Positions 11,601-22,603 of a stretch of DNA of 64,000 nucleotides are shown here, piece by piece (position 1 is the first letter of the stretch; every line of letters begins with the position of its first letter). A program made the position numbers and the translations under genes. The DNA comes from Bemisia tabaci (lineage: Eukaryota; Arthropoda; Insecta; Hemiptera; Aleyrodidae): NCBI RefSeq assembly GCF_918797505.1, contig NC_092802.1:8823480-8887479 (forward strand), written 5' to 3'. The notes below the pieces were generated by a model. The model was given only the letters and a program-made list of their open reading frames with translations, ran no database searches and was not told where the DNA came from.

Positions 11601-14600
11601 TCAGTGCTGATCACCGGAACCAATGTTGTACAATAATTCAAATTTCTCCTGTAGCGTATAAACTGTTCAAGTGTTTGAACCAGCTTTCAAAATCTTCTCA
11701 TGGTAATCCTGTATCATTTCAGGAAAGATATAGAAAGTCGGCTATCAGCGGTCAAATCGGCAATTGCAGCGGTTGATTTGGCTCCTCCGCCATCTTACGA
11801 GGAGGCAATTCGTCTCCCGTCAACACCTTCAACATCTGATCCCTCAGCAGGCCCCTCTCAGCCTCCCTCTTGGAGCCCTCCCGCAGTATCCTCTTCTTCC
11901 TGTCCACCTCCAGCCACATCATCATTAGATGGCCCTTCGTCCTCCGGCCCTCCGATGAACGGGGGCTTTTCCGCCTGGAAAATACCTCAAACGCCATCCC
12001 CTCAGGAGAAACCTCCTGCAAATCCGGAAAAGCATGCTGAGGCGAACCGCTCAAACGAGGCCTCAGCGGTCAATGGTAACGAGGATGATTCATTAACATA
12101 CGCACAACTGAACGATGCCCTCAACGCTTTGAAAATGGAGAGTGAAGGTCAATCAGCAAAAATAGTGTATACGGTCAACAATGTTGAAGTATACTACATT
12201 ACCCCTGAAGGCAATGTCTGCGCAACAACTGGTACTGACAGACTGAGCATTCTAAACATTTTGAGTAAGTCTCATTTCTTTTATCATTCATTGTTTTTTA
12301 ATTAGGTAAAGCTTATTTTCAAAGCTGAAGTAGAAGTGTTGAGTGTTGTGCAAATTTTGGCCTTGATTAATTGTCGTAATTTTTCTCCTCTTCAGTTTGT
12401 GTTATCAGCTTCATAACTACTTTTTAATTCACATTTTTTTAGATGATTATTTGTGTGATGCCTCCCTAAAATTGCAAGCCTGACAGACGTCAGAGAAATA
12501 TTTTCTCAAGATCCACAACCTTTCAAGTTGTTGTTGTGCTCTGCTGTAAATTTTTTCGTTTTATTCCTCCCATTTAATCCATCAATTCCATTGAAGTTGG
12601 CGTTTTGTTGATTAAGAAAAAATACTCTTTAAATAATACGGACAGCAAGTAGAGGTTAGCATTCTCTGTGGTGTGAAACAGCAAAACAATAGACTTTTTC
12701 TAACATGCAATTTTGCAACATTACCATTGCAGGGTTGCTACAGTCAGCAAAAACTAGAAAATGTCAAGGAACTTCAAAAAGTTAGTAAAAACTGGGATAT
12801 TTCAAGGAAAATTATGAGAGTTGTAGGAACAAATCATTAAATCACCTTCATTTGCTTTCTAGATTGTGTTTGACAACTTAAACAAGAATATTGCATTCGC
12901 GGTTTTTGAAGTGACAATTTTTAACCATTTTGTATATTTTCAAGTGTTAGGAAATTTCACTCATTAAATTCCTTAGCAAATCTGCCATCAAATGATATGC
13001 GCACTGTTCATCTGTTTTGTATTTCGAATGACAAATAGTATTTGGAACTTTCCTCTCCGACATGTTTAAAATTGAACGTGAGCAGTTTTGTCTCTTAAGT
13101 GTCAATTTATTTTTATCCTTTTTTCTTTTCTGATATTGCCTGTGCTCAGATTTTATGGAATGTTAACAACACCTGCAACAAAAAAGTGCAATCTACCTAA
13201 CAGACATTTCATTTTTTCAAAGCGTTACACCCTTATTACTTCTTCACAAACCCTACTCCTTGTTGTTTGTTTGATTATTTTTTGCTCCACATTAGAGATA
13301 GAAATTGCGAACCTCCCTTAGCTTTATGACCACTAGTATGCACAGTTACACCAATCCAAAGTTTTCATCAGTTGAAATTAAGAGTCACTACGGAGGCGAA
13401 CAATTTACCTGTGGAATACCTCTCGATACCTCACAGAACAACCACTAATATATGTTTCATCTACCACTCGTTTAGACTCACCGAAGACTAAGCATCGTGA
13501 TGCTCATAAAAGACCCCGGCATCTACGTCTAGGCCACAGACATCGGCATAGCCATCGTAGCAGTCGAAGCGGGAAATCCGATAGCGATCCTGAGGATGAC
13601 GCATCCAGTTCGCATGTCAGTACCAGCTCGCACGTGAGCTCTAGAGGACGACACAAACACCGTGGGAAGTTAGACCTCGATCAAAAAAAACAGCTAGAAA
13701 TCGAAAAAATCGAGAGGAAGTACGAAAAAATCGCCAGGAAAAAGGAGCGCAAACTGAGTAAAACCGAACGCCATGCTGACGATGATGAAGAAGAGGGTGA
13801 GCGTTTCAGGCTCATTGCCAAGTGACTCCAAAAAACTGTCTAATCATGGTGCTCCGGTGTTTCTCTCTCTCAAAATGGCATTTAATACACAATTTTAGCT
13901 TCAATTCTTGGAATGAGCCACAAAAAAGCTTCGGTCTGGCTATCTCTGCTGTTTCTAGGGGCATGTTAGCTTCATCTTACGTTCTTCTCGCACTCTTCAT
14001 CGCTAGTTTTATCTCTGATGCATGAAAAATTGCGCACCCACTTTAGGTCATCTTCAATACTAATCTTGTCTGTGGAAAACTCCAAGAAGCTTAATTTTCC
14101 TACCTATTTGTATTCATAATGAGAGCTATCAAAGCATTATGCGGAATGTCTTGAAATCTTTGAGTTGCCCGTAGCGTTCTACTAACACAGTAAAATAACT
14201 CCAAAAAGTTATATATTGGAAACCAGCCAGATGAAAATATTTCCACAAAGAGAACTTTTTTTTGCATGTAATCCTCCAGCAGAAATTTTGCTGCTACTAT
14301 ATATCACTTATGTACTTGTAACAGTCTATTGGGAAAAGACTGAAGTGACTAAAAATTGAAAGTGGGCTTCTAGACAAGGTACAAATTGAAGCACCACCAT
14401 ACATATTATCTCTCTAAAATTTCACTAGGAAAATGATAGGTACAACAAGAAGTCTTTAAATCAACTCTTAAACAGATAGTAACATTGGTCCAATGGCAAA
14501 AATATAAATGATGTCTTTTGTGTGAATCAACTTCCATGGAATCTGTCAAAAATACTTGTTACTATCTATTTCAGAAGTTGATTTTCAAAGTTCATGTTTT

Positions 14601-17600
14601 GAGTTTTCATTGTTTTCTACGCAAGAATTTGAAGAGAAATTATGTTAATATTCTTTCAGTTCAATCCGTGGCAAGTGGCTCATTGAGATTTTCGTACCAC
14701 TTCCCAGAAAACCTAGTTTTCTCCAAAATGCACAAAAGTCCCCAAAAACTTCAAACCAAACTAGAGGTATAGTGGTTCGAAGTTTGCAGTTTAAGGAGTG
14801 TAGTTTTGAGGGGAAAATATTCAGAATTTTATTCTAACATTTTCTCCATTCACAATTATTGTCCTATCAACCAACTTTAGCCCCCTATCAGCTCTGAAAT
14901 CAAACATACGATTTTGTGGAGATACAAGATCGAGCTCTCTTTCAATAACTTAAACTCTAACATCTCACAAAATCACTCACCCTAAACATTTACCTTTGTG
15001 TACTGAGATCGGTGGCGTCACCAGGGGAGGGGTCGATGGTTCAGGGAGTCTAGATCTTTGCCCTCTCAGTGACAGGAGAGTGTTACCCTAAAAACGTCAA
15101 TTTTCACAATTTCAGGATTTTTTATACCTATGTACAGTCTAAGATCTCTTTTCTTTCTCTCAAAATGAACTTATTTTTTTAATAGTCATCAGGGAATAAC
15201 CTTACATTATTTTTAAGTAATCCATTTTCCTGCCTTACATAGTACTGTTCAATCATTTTTAGTTTATCAGCACGCACATATATTTTTCCTTCACCTCACT
15301 GCTTTTTTCTAAAATTTGCACTCATAGCATGATTCTAAGCAATAAGATATTACCCTGAGCTGTTAAAGATCGTTCTATTATATAGTCCATTCTAAGCCAA
15401 AAATCTCAACAAATTTTACGTGTAAAAAACGTCATGTCTGACTAGTGTGTATAGATGACGAAAATTTCTGTTCAAGGCATAAACCGCCCTAGATCATTAA
15501 GTGGCTTAAATTTCTAGTGATGTATCAAGTTGATCAAGAGAAAGTTGATAGAGTTTATACCTGTGCATTCAACTTTTAGTAAACTCAGGAATTTTGTTTA
15601 AGTCTTAAAAATTTTAAGAGTCTATTATCACAACTCCCTGTAACCATGTTGTTCTGTTGAAGTATGTACTTGTATCGTTTCAAATTCTATCTTGTTCTAA
15701 GTTTTTTTACACCTTTTCCAGGAATAGACAATGATTCTCCTCAGTTTTTGCTCCAGATTGGAGATTGGATTTATCCTCTCATGCCTGGCGTTTCACCGTA
15801 CATCCTTACCAACTATGGAGCATTTATTTTTCCAAACACAATCTCTGAGATTGAAGGTAAGTTTTAGTCACCAATTGACTTATGATTTCATCAGACCCTG
15901 CCGCACTTACTGTTTTTTTTTTTACAAAAATCAGTAACTCTGAACCCTTTAAAAAGTCCTTAACTCATTTCCTGATGTTAAAAATCGAAATGCCAAGCAA
16001 TTATCATTGGTTCATTGAGGAAACAGGGAGAAAGTTTACTTATAATCATTTCATAATTATCGGTGGATTTTAATATCACAAACATCGCAATATCAGCAAA
16101 AATCAGGAAAATTTAAGGTTATCATTTGTTTAAAAATATACAAATTATACAAAATATACAAAATACTGTAACAGAGCAGTACATTACTGTTCAAAATAAG
16201 TTTTCGGTTGGCAATACATTGTGTGTATGTAAAGGTTGACGAAATCGCTGTTAATCACAGAATCATCGATCTCTTGTCAACATCTGCAATGAAGTATCTG
16301 CTGATGCTCTCATTTTGTAAGTGCAAAATTTTTCAGAATACATGAGTGCCAGGAGTCAAATCAGATTAAGTTTCAAGTACATGGAATATGAAAATTGGCA
16401 GCACTTCGATGACAGAAATTCCTTAAAACCTAAACAATTTTAGAAAAGGCATATACACCACATTCAGCCTTGATCAGTTTCTGCATCATAATTTTTTAGC
16501 GAATTTGTTCTCAGAAACACCCTTCATTTTAACTGTAGCAAAAATTTGCTGCGGCTCTAACAAATAATAATTTACCATCAATTATTTATATACAATTGAG
16601 CGCTCTCAACTATCATATGGCCTCTAATTGTGCTGATTCTCTATTTTTCATTCTTTAATCTGCCTAAAGAATTAGTTTTTCAAAGGTGTCACAAAATTTG
16701 TCTCTTGGAGTCACTAAAATGTTTACTTTCATCTGTTGTAGGAGAAGCGATTGGTGTGATCGTACCAGCAGAAGCAAGAGAACAACTAATAACATTGTTA
16801 GATGATATCCTTCATCCTCCAGATGTAAGGACTAGGGCACTCTCAAGTGATGTCGTCTCTAATTATATAGAGAAAGGTATGCTTGTAACTTTTTCATTCT
16901 CATAGCAAATTTTCAATCTCCTATGTCAAACATTGATTCATAAAATAAGAAAAAAATATCACAAAATAAGAAAGAAGAAAAAGGCTGGGTTTTTGCCTCT
17001 CCCAGTTGCCTGTCAAGTGAGCCCTGTACCCAACAATGCAAAGCGTCTTTGAACAAAATATAATCGTTGCTTGTTCTCAGATACTGTTGCAAGTGTTGCC
17101 TCCCAACATAATACAAGTGTACCATAGAGAAAAAAAAAAGAGGTGGTTGCATTTCGGGCATCTTGGAATTTTTTTGATGGCGTAGGTCGGTACAGCGATT
17201 TTTATCATTGATTTTCTTGGAAATGGTGTAGTTTATGGAAAAAATGCATACTACATAAAGTGTTTGAAATTATATCATGAGTTGATTTAAACAAAAAAAT
17301 CAGACGGTATGTTCTGTTTTTCGTACTTCGAATTCCGGATTTTGCTGACCAGGTTGTACCGACCTACATCACAGGGTACACAATCCTCAAGATGCAAACA
17401 CCTCCTTTTTTTTCTGTATACGAGTGTACAGTCTTGCTTTCTCAAACATGATCAACTTTCATGATTGCATTCAATGAAGCTCAAGTGTATCTAAGTCAAA
17501 GCAAATAATGATGCAGATCTAATAAATTACGGAGACAACTTCCAGATTGGAAGCATTAGCTACACAAAGTACTTTTTATTTATTCTAGGTACATCGTATG

Positions 17601-20600
17601 TTTCGTCTGGTCTCATCAAGGGAGCAGAAAAAGCCAGTTACTTTTTGAATGTCAAAACTCCCAAACTCTTAGAACGATTAGCACCGTCTCCAGATCCTGC
17701 AGGACAACCCGTAAATCCAAATGTTGCAGCAGGCTTGAAAACGGCCCGAAATGTTACTGGGACTGCTGCTAATGTCTCAGGATTTATTTGTAAGTACAAT
17801 ATCCTTTGTCAATGCCCTTTTTCCAGGATGTCTAAAAGGATAGAAAAAATCAAACCTGACAAAAAAAACCTGATATACGAGGGCTGTCCCAAAAGAAACC
17901 GGACTTTTGTCATAGAAGGCGAACCGAGCGTCGTAATGAAGTTTTCTTGGGCTTGTTTGAAAGCTGATAAGCTGCTGAAGATGCTTGTTTTTACAGAATG
18001 CAAAAATTCGTCTTGGTAAGGAAACTACACGCTTTGGAATAAAGGAAAGTCAAACTCGAGTTGCGATTTTTGTCTTTATGTCAAGAAAAATTTAGATACA
18101 ACCTAAAAAGAAACCCAGGTTTTAAGTTAAAAACTTCGTTGCTCTCTTATTCAAATTCTAAAAAATAAGGAAATTAAAATTTTAAGCAGCTTACCAAGTC
18201 ATCACCTATCCCCTTCAAAATACTCGCCAGCTTTGTCGATGAATTTTTGCCACCGTTTTTTCAATTGGGAGAAACACTGTTGGAAATCTTCAGGTTTGAA
18301 TGATCGCAATTCCTTCAAGGTGTTCTCTTGAACTTCTGGAATGGTTTGAAAACGTCGACCTTTCAAGGTAGATTTAAGTCGTGGAAATAAGGAAAATCAC
18401 ATTGAGCCAGGTCAGGTGAATAAGGGGGATGAGGGAGGACCCTCATGGCATTCTTTGCACAAAATTCGCGAACTTGGAGGGATGCATGGGCAGGTGCATT
18501 ATCATGATGCAGGAACCAGGAATTCTCTCCCCAAAGCTCGGGCTTATTTTTCTGCGGACATTTTCGCATAATCGTCTCAGAACACCATTGGAATATTCTC
18601 GATTGACAGTTTGTCCTTTCGGTAAATTCAAGAGAACACCTTGAGGGAATTGCGATCATTCAAACCTGAGGATTTCCAACAGTGTTTCTCCCAATTGAAG
18701 AAACGGTGGCAAAAATGCATCGACAAAGCTGGCGAGTATTTTGAAGGGGATAGGTGATGACTTGGTAAGCTGCTTAAAATGTTAAATTCCTTATTTTTAA
18801 GCATTTGGACAAGCGAGCAACGAAGTTTTTAACTTGACACCTGGGTTTCTTTTTAAGTTGTATCTAAATTTTTCTTGAAATAAAGACAAAAAATCGCAAC
18901 TCGAGTTTGACTTTCCTTTATTCCAAAGCGTGTAGTTTCCTTACCAAGACGAATTTTTGCATTCTGTAAAAACAAGCATCTTCAGTAGCTTATCAGCTTT
19001 CAAACAAGCCCAAGAAAACTTCATTACGACGCTCGGTTCGCCTTCTATGACAAAAGTCCGGTTTCTTTTGGGACAGCCCTCGTAAAGTATCCCATTTTTA
19101 TTTCCATCTTGGACTTCCTTTGAATTTATACCTAATTAGTAAATAGTTACACAGTGAAAGCTTGCTAAGTAGAATTGTGCAGGGACCAAAAAAAAAAAAA
19201 TTCAACCTAAGCGGCAATTCATCTTAACCGATTCTCCACTTAACTTGTGGATGTGTCTAGGGACCGGAAACAAATTCAACTTAAGCGACATTTCGTCCTA
19301 ACTGTAGTTCGACTTAGCAAGCTTTCACTGTACTTTATTTAAGACGCTGTTTTAAAAATTTGCTGATGCTCCATAAATTTAAGGGGGCCTTGTGAGACTC
19401 TTTAAGCTCACTATCTCGCAAATGAGTGAAAGGTAATCATTCCTGATTTGTGCTAACTCATCTGAAATCGTGTATTTTATGATTTTGAAAAGTACAATCA
19501 TTGGCTCTCACACCATAGCTGTGCTTGAGACATTTTTCTGATTTTTCAAAATATATTAAAAAAAAAAAATTGCAATCATTGTAGTTTTGAGTTTGCACCA
19601 AGACTAAACTTGTATATGCGTCTTTTGTTTGATAACATGTGAAAACGAATTGTTTACACTCGTAAGGCAACACTGTTCAAAGTTTATGAGGGATGAAAGT
19701 TGACGTTGCAGAAGTATTTGGTTAAATCTGAAGAAATATAGGTCTGACTATCCGCTCTGGGACCCCTCTCTTTCTTCCAAACTCAAGCCTAACACATTGG
19801 CAAGTCCCTCGACTGCTCATGTGGAAGAGGAGGGGAATGGGCCTTTAGCCAAGGTTTAAACAAGAAATAATTGTCACCTCTTTTCTCTTTAAAATCTAAT
19901 GTGAAAAATGATTCGCACAACTAGAAGTTCGGAAATCATCTTCTGAAGGAGATATTAACAAGTATTTCTAACGCAGATCCAATGGAGATAATACAAATGG
20001 TTGATGATACAGATGACTTCATTTGTTTTTTTACCATTTAGCCAATGTTAATTTTAAAATAAAAAGCTCAAAGCAAAAGCCTACAACTCAACTTCTTTAA
20101 GACTCTGAATGGAAATTTTTTAACTTTTTAGCATTGCTCTCCCCGTAAAATCGTATGGACTCAGCACTATTTTACCACTTTGTTAATTGTAAATATACGT
20201 AATGTTTCCGGGAATAGGTTTCCAGACTTTCGGTTATGCAATTTGTGTTCGTCGTGCAGTTTTAAAGGGAGAACATGTTGTTAAGTACTTTAATTCATAC
20301 CTTGTTCAGAGGTTTGTTCTCGGAATATGAATTCTTCTTTAGAATTCTGCAAAGAAACTCTCTGGCGAAACGTTAGTCAATTTAGAACAAAAAAGAACAT
20401 TTTTGGTTAACTTAATCATTTCTGAATTTTGAACTCACTAGAACTTGAGAATAACACCCTTTTATGTACAAGTTGATGAATTTTATTTTTCTATGTTTTA
20501 TATTTTACAGTAAATTCATTAGGCTCTGCTACGAAAGAACTAGGAACGTACTTAGCTCCTCATATTCACAAAGGAGGCTCAAAATTACTCTCTCGTGCAA

Positions 20601-22603
20601 CAGGGCTGGACAACAATGCAGCTTCAGAAAAAATGAGTAGTTTCATGACAGTGGCGTCAAGCGCTGTCGAGGGGATCGCAACTGTGAGCACAGGCTTGGA
20701 GACAGCCGCCTCGATTCTAGGGCAAAGTTTAACCAGCAACACCGTCAAAGTTGTTGAACACAAGTAAGTACAAATCTATTCCTAGCTTTTTTTCAATAGG
20801 CAGTGGCCCATCAGGATTAATCCATCTAGGATATTTTGTTCTGAGCCTAGGTTCCGTTCACTTGATCCAGAGCCTCTACGAGAAACATGTTGCATAATTT
20901 CGTTTGTTTTGAATAAATGGTATAAAGGAAACCAATTGGACCGCTTTAAGCAGAAAAGAACCAAGCCACAGCAGCTGTTGCCAAATTGAATTGGCTCATT
21001 CAATTTTCTACATGAAAATGGTTGTGCGAATTTTTGTGCAATTTTCAGTAAATTTTTTGCATTATGTGAAGCAAATTCCTCAAAATTTTCAAAGAAATCT
21101 GCGTAAATGCTCTCTTGTACAAAATTAAATGCCCTGTTCAATTTGGCAATAGCTGTTGTCGCTTGGTTGCTTTTTGCCAAGTGTGGTCCAATTGTGCAAT
21201 TGAATTTTTCAGAAATTTTTGACCCCTTCTTTGATGAGTTCGAGCTCATTTTGCATGCAATTTTGTTTTTTACTTCTCTTTTTCTACCTCTACAAAGTAA
21301 CTTCACCATCTGTGCCTTTCTAGGCTGATTCAGCTACCACAATTAGATTTACAGCAATTTTTCTCAATCTTTACCTCCTCTTCCTTTCTTTGTGATACAT
21401 CCTCTTCTCAAAAGTAGAAACAGTCAGTTGGTCACTTGACTCAATTGCCAGTTTTGCATAATGAGTACTGGATACTATGTTTGTTTTTTTTGTTTATGGC
21501 AATTCCAAAAGCTGCATCTAAAACGCATGTAATTTACTTCTTTATAAATAATAATAATTTCATATATGTCCACCGTAAGGCCATGGTACAAGTTTTGGAA
21601 GCTCACATAAACGTAGCTCACATTTTTGGAAAATTTTAAAAATTGTTGAAATCTTAGACTCTAGATACTTTTTAATGGTGTAATCACAGCCATCCATCAT
21701 TAGTCTATGGCTTGCTTTAAAAGATACATTGTCGGTCTCAGACAGCTTAATTTTGGCAGTCATGTAATTTGTTGTACAGCTTCCCACCCATAATACATGG
21801 GGCTCATTTAATTAGCTCTTTGTCTCTCATTTCAAGCTAAAGATAATTTTTAAGCACAGTGTTGAAATTGTGAGTACTTAAGAAATGCACGAAGTCATTT
21901 TCATTTTATTTTACACATTTAATGCTTTGTTGAATCTTGTTTTAACGCGTAAATTCTCATATGGTTTTTGAGAGTCTATTTTGACCTTGTTTAACAGAAA
22001 GGAACCAAGCCACATAAAGTTGAAACTGAGAAAAATGAGGTTTGAAGTTTTATTCCTGCATAAGGCTTAATGTAGAAAATAAACTTCAACCCCTCTTAAT
22101 CTAGACTAATTTTTTTTTCTCGACTCAGAGTTTTTGGCAAGGGAATATAAGATTAGTGGAACTCAACAACATTCTCAACTCAATTTTTTCGCAAATGTGG
22201 GTTGGTTCCTTTCTGATGAACTTGGCCCATTGAGGACCTAAAATATTGTATGCTAATGGTTGCACTCAACTTTTTCAGATATGGACAACCAACAGGCCAA
22301 GCGACAGAGGACGCTCTTTTTACTGTAGGAAACACAATCACTGTAAGTTCAAATATGAGAGGCTTATCGGCCAAAGGTCTGGCCAAAAAAGGTCTGAAGA
22401 ATGCTGGTAAAGGTGCCTTGAAGGGGTTCTCGAATCAAGTAGCGTTTGATTCTCATCATCTTCCACCGTCAAACCTTCCTCCATCTTTACCGTCATCATC
22501 GCAACAACCATCATCTCTTCAATCATCATCTCAACAATCATTGTATCCATCTCTCACCGGTGATCAGTTCTCCACATCGCATAATAATGCAAAGTCTCTG
22601 TAG
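8638..22603 (+). CDS. spartin: Spartin (MIT and senescence domain protein)
   Basis: Nine coding exons join with consistent phases into 720 codons plus TAG: 8638-8757, 10269-10399, 11723-12264, 13476-13796, 15722-15856, 16742-16876, 17589-17789, 20511-20763 and 22279-22603. All have AG acceptors and GT donors. Residues about 5-90 form an MIT domain (alpha-helical, ESCRT-III binding). PPPSYEEA near residue 105 is a PPxY motif, as used to recruit Nedd4-type ubiquitin ligases. Exon 4 (residues 265-371) is a low-complexity His/Arg/Ser then Lys/Glu-rich segment. Exons 5-9 make the senescence/spartin domain (GDWIYPLMPGVSPY, GVIVPAEAREQL, YGQPTGQATEDAL). The tail is Ser/Gln/Pro-rich. Known family roles are endosomal trafficking, lipid-droplet turnover and cytokinesis; the human orthologue is 666 aa. 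The ATG at 8638 opens directly into the MIT helix. No frame damage is seen, so the gene looks functional. Confidence 0.95.
9690..9910. repeat. Inverted repeat in spartin intron 1
   Basis: GCATTTTGCAATTTGGAACTA at about 9770 pairs with TAGTTCCAAATTGCAAAATGC at about 9877. It is a short foldback, likely a MITE relic. The rest of the intron is AT-rich without coding potential. Confidence 0.6.
10712..11190. mobile_element. Foldback element with 55-60-bp hairpin, spartin intron 2
   Basis: 11069-11186 is one long palindrome: CGAACTGATTGCGGTGGACG pairs with CGTCCACCGCAATCAG around a core CGCCAACGTGCG. The core word GGAGTTTTTTTTTCGCCAACG also occurs at 10725 in direct orientation. The interval between (10760-11060) is GC-richer than the intron, which suggests a non-autonomous element with a complex terminus. 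Confidence 0.65.
12730..12987. mobile_element. Decayed CAGGGTTGC element, spartin intron 3
   Basis: It starts CAGGGTTGCTACAGTCAG like the element at 7733 and keeps AAATCACCTTCATTTGCTTT from its interior. The right end (TTAGCAAATCTGCC) is badly eroded. Confidence 0.55.
17124..17420. mobile_element. MITE, GGTGTTTGCAT family, copy 1 (spartin intron 6)
   Basis: Inverted ends GAGAAAAAAAAAGAGGTG and CACCTCCTTTTTTTTC bracket an interior with GTAGGTCGGTACAGC and GTTGTACCGACCTAC as a second inverted pair. The copy at 44187-44478 aligns along its whole length, confirming a mobile family. Confidence 0.8.
17876..19084 (-). mobile_element. Mariner-like element, defective, with very long inverted repeats
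   Basis: The termini CGAGGGCTGTCCCAAAAG (17878) and the complement ending at 19082 are flanked by TA. The inverted repeats run for about 260 bp. The middle (18363-18659, minus) encodes a mariner transposase remnant with HHDNAPAH and HPPYSPDLAQCD, carrying the second and third catalytic-acid regions of the DD34D triad. Flanking transposase sequence is missing or frameshifted, so it cannot encode an active enzyme. It lies in spartin intron 7. Confidence 0.9.
19151..19331. mobile_element. Small MITE (ACAGTGAAAGCTTGC ends)
   Basis: ACAGTGAAAGCTTGCTAAGT at 19151 is the reverse complement of ACTTAGCAAGCTTTCACTGT ending at 19331. The 181-bp element has no coding content and lies in spartin intron 7. 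Confidence 0.75.
19838..20312. mobile_element. Decayed MITE, GGACCACTAGACAAGGT family
   Basis: Interior words GATTCGCACAACTAGAAGTTC and GATATTAACAAGTATTTCTAA match copies at 28990 and 37863. The ends (about GGGCCTTTAGCCAAGG and CCTTGTTCAGAGG) are eroded versions of the intact copy at 32791. Confidence 0.55.
20933..21195. mobile_element. MITE, AACCAAGCCACA family, copy 1 (spartin intron 8)
   Basis: CCAATTGGACCGC with AGAACCAAGCCACAGCAGC at the left faces TAGCTGTTGTCGCTTGGTTG and GTGGTCCAATTG at the right. A second copy lies at 38065-38322. The 175-codon minus-strand frame that spans it is spurious. Confidence 0.7.

Noticed and set aside
11752..12054. 100-codon minus-strand frame
   Set aside because: It is the antisense of spartin exon 3.
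20782..21309. 175-codon minus-strand frame
   Set aside because: It spans a MITE with inverted ends and flanking intron; no domain, and the other copy of the MITE does not keep the frame.
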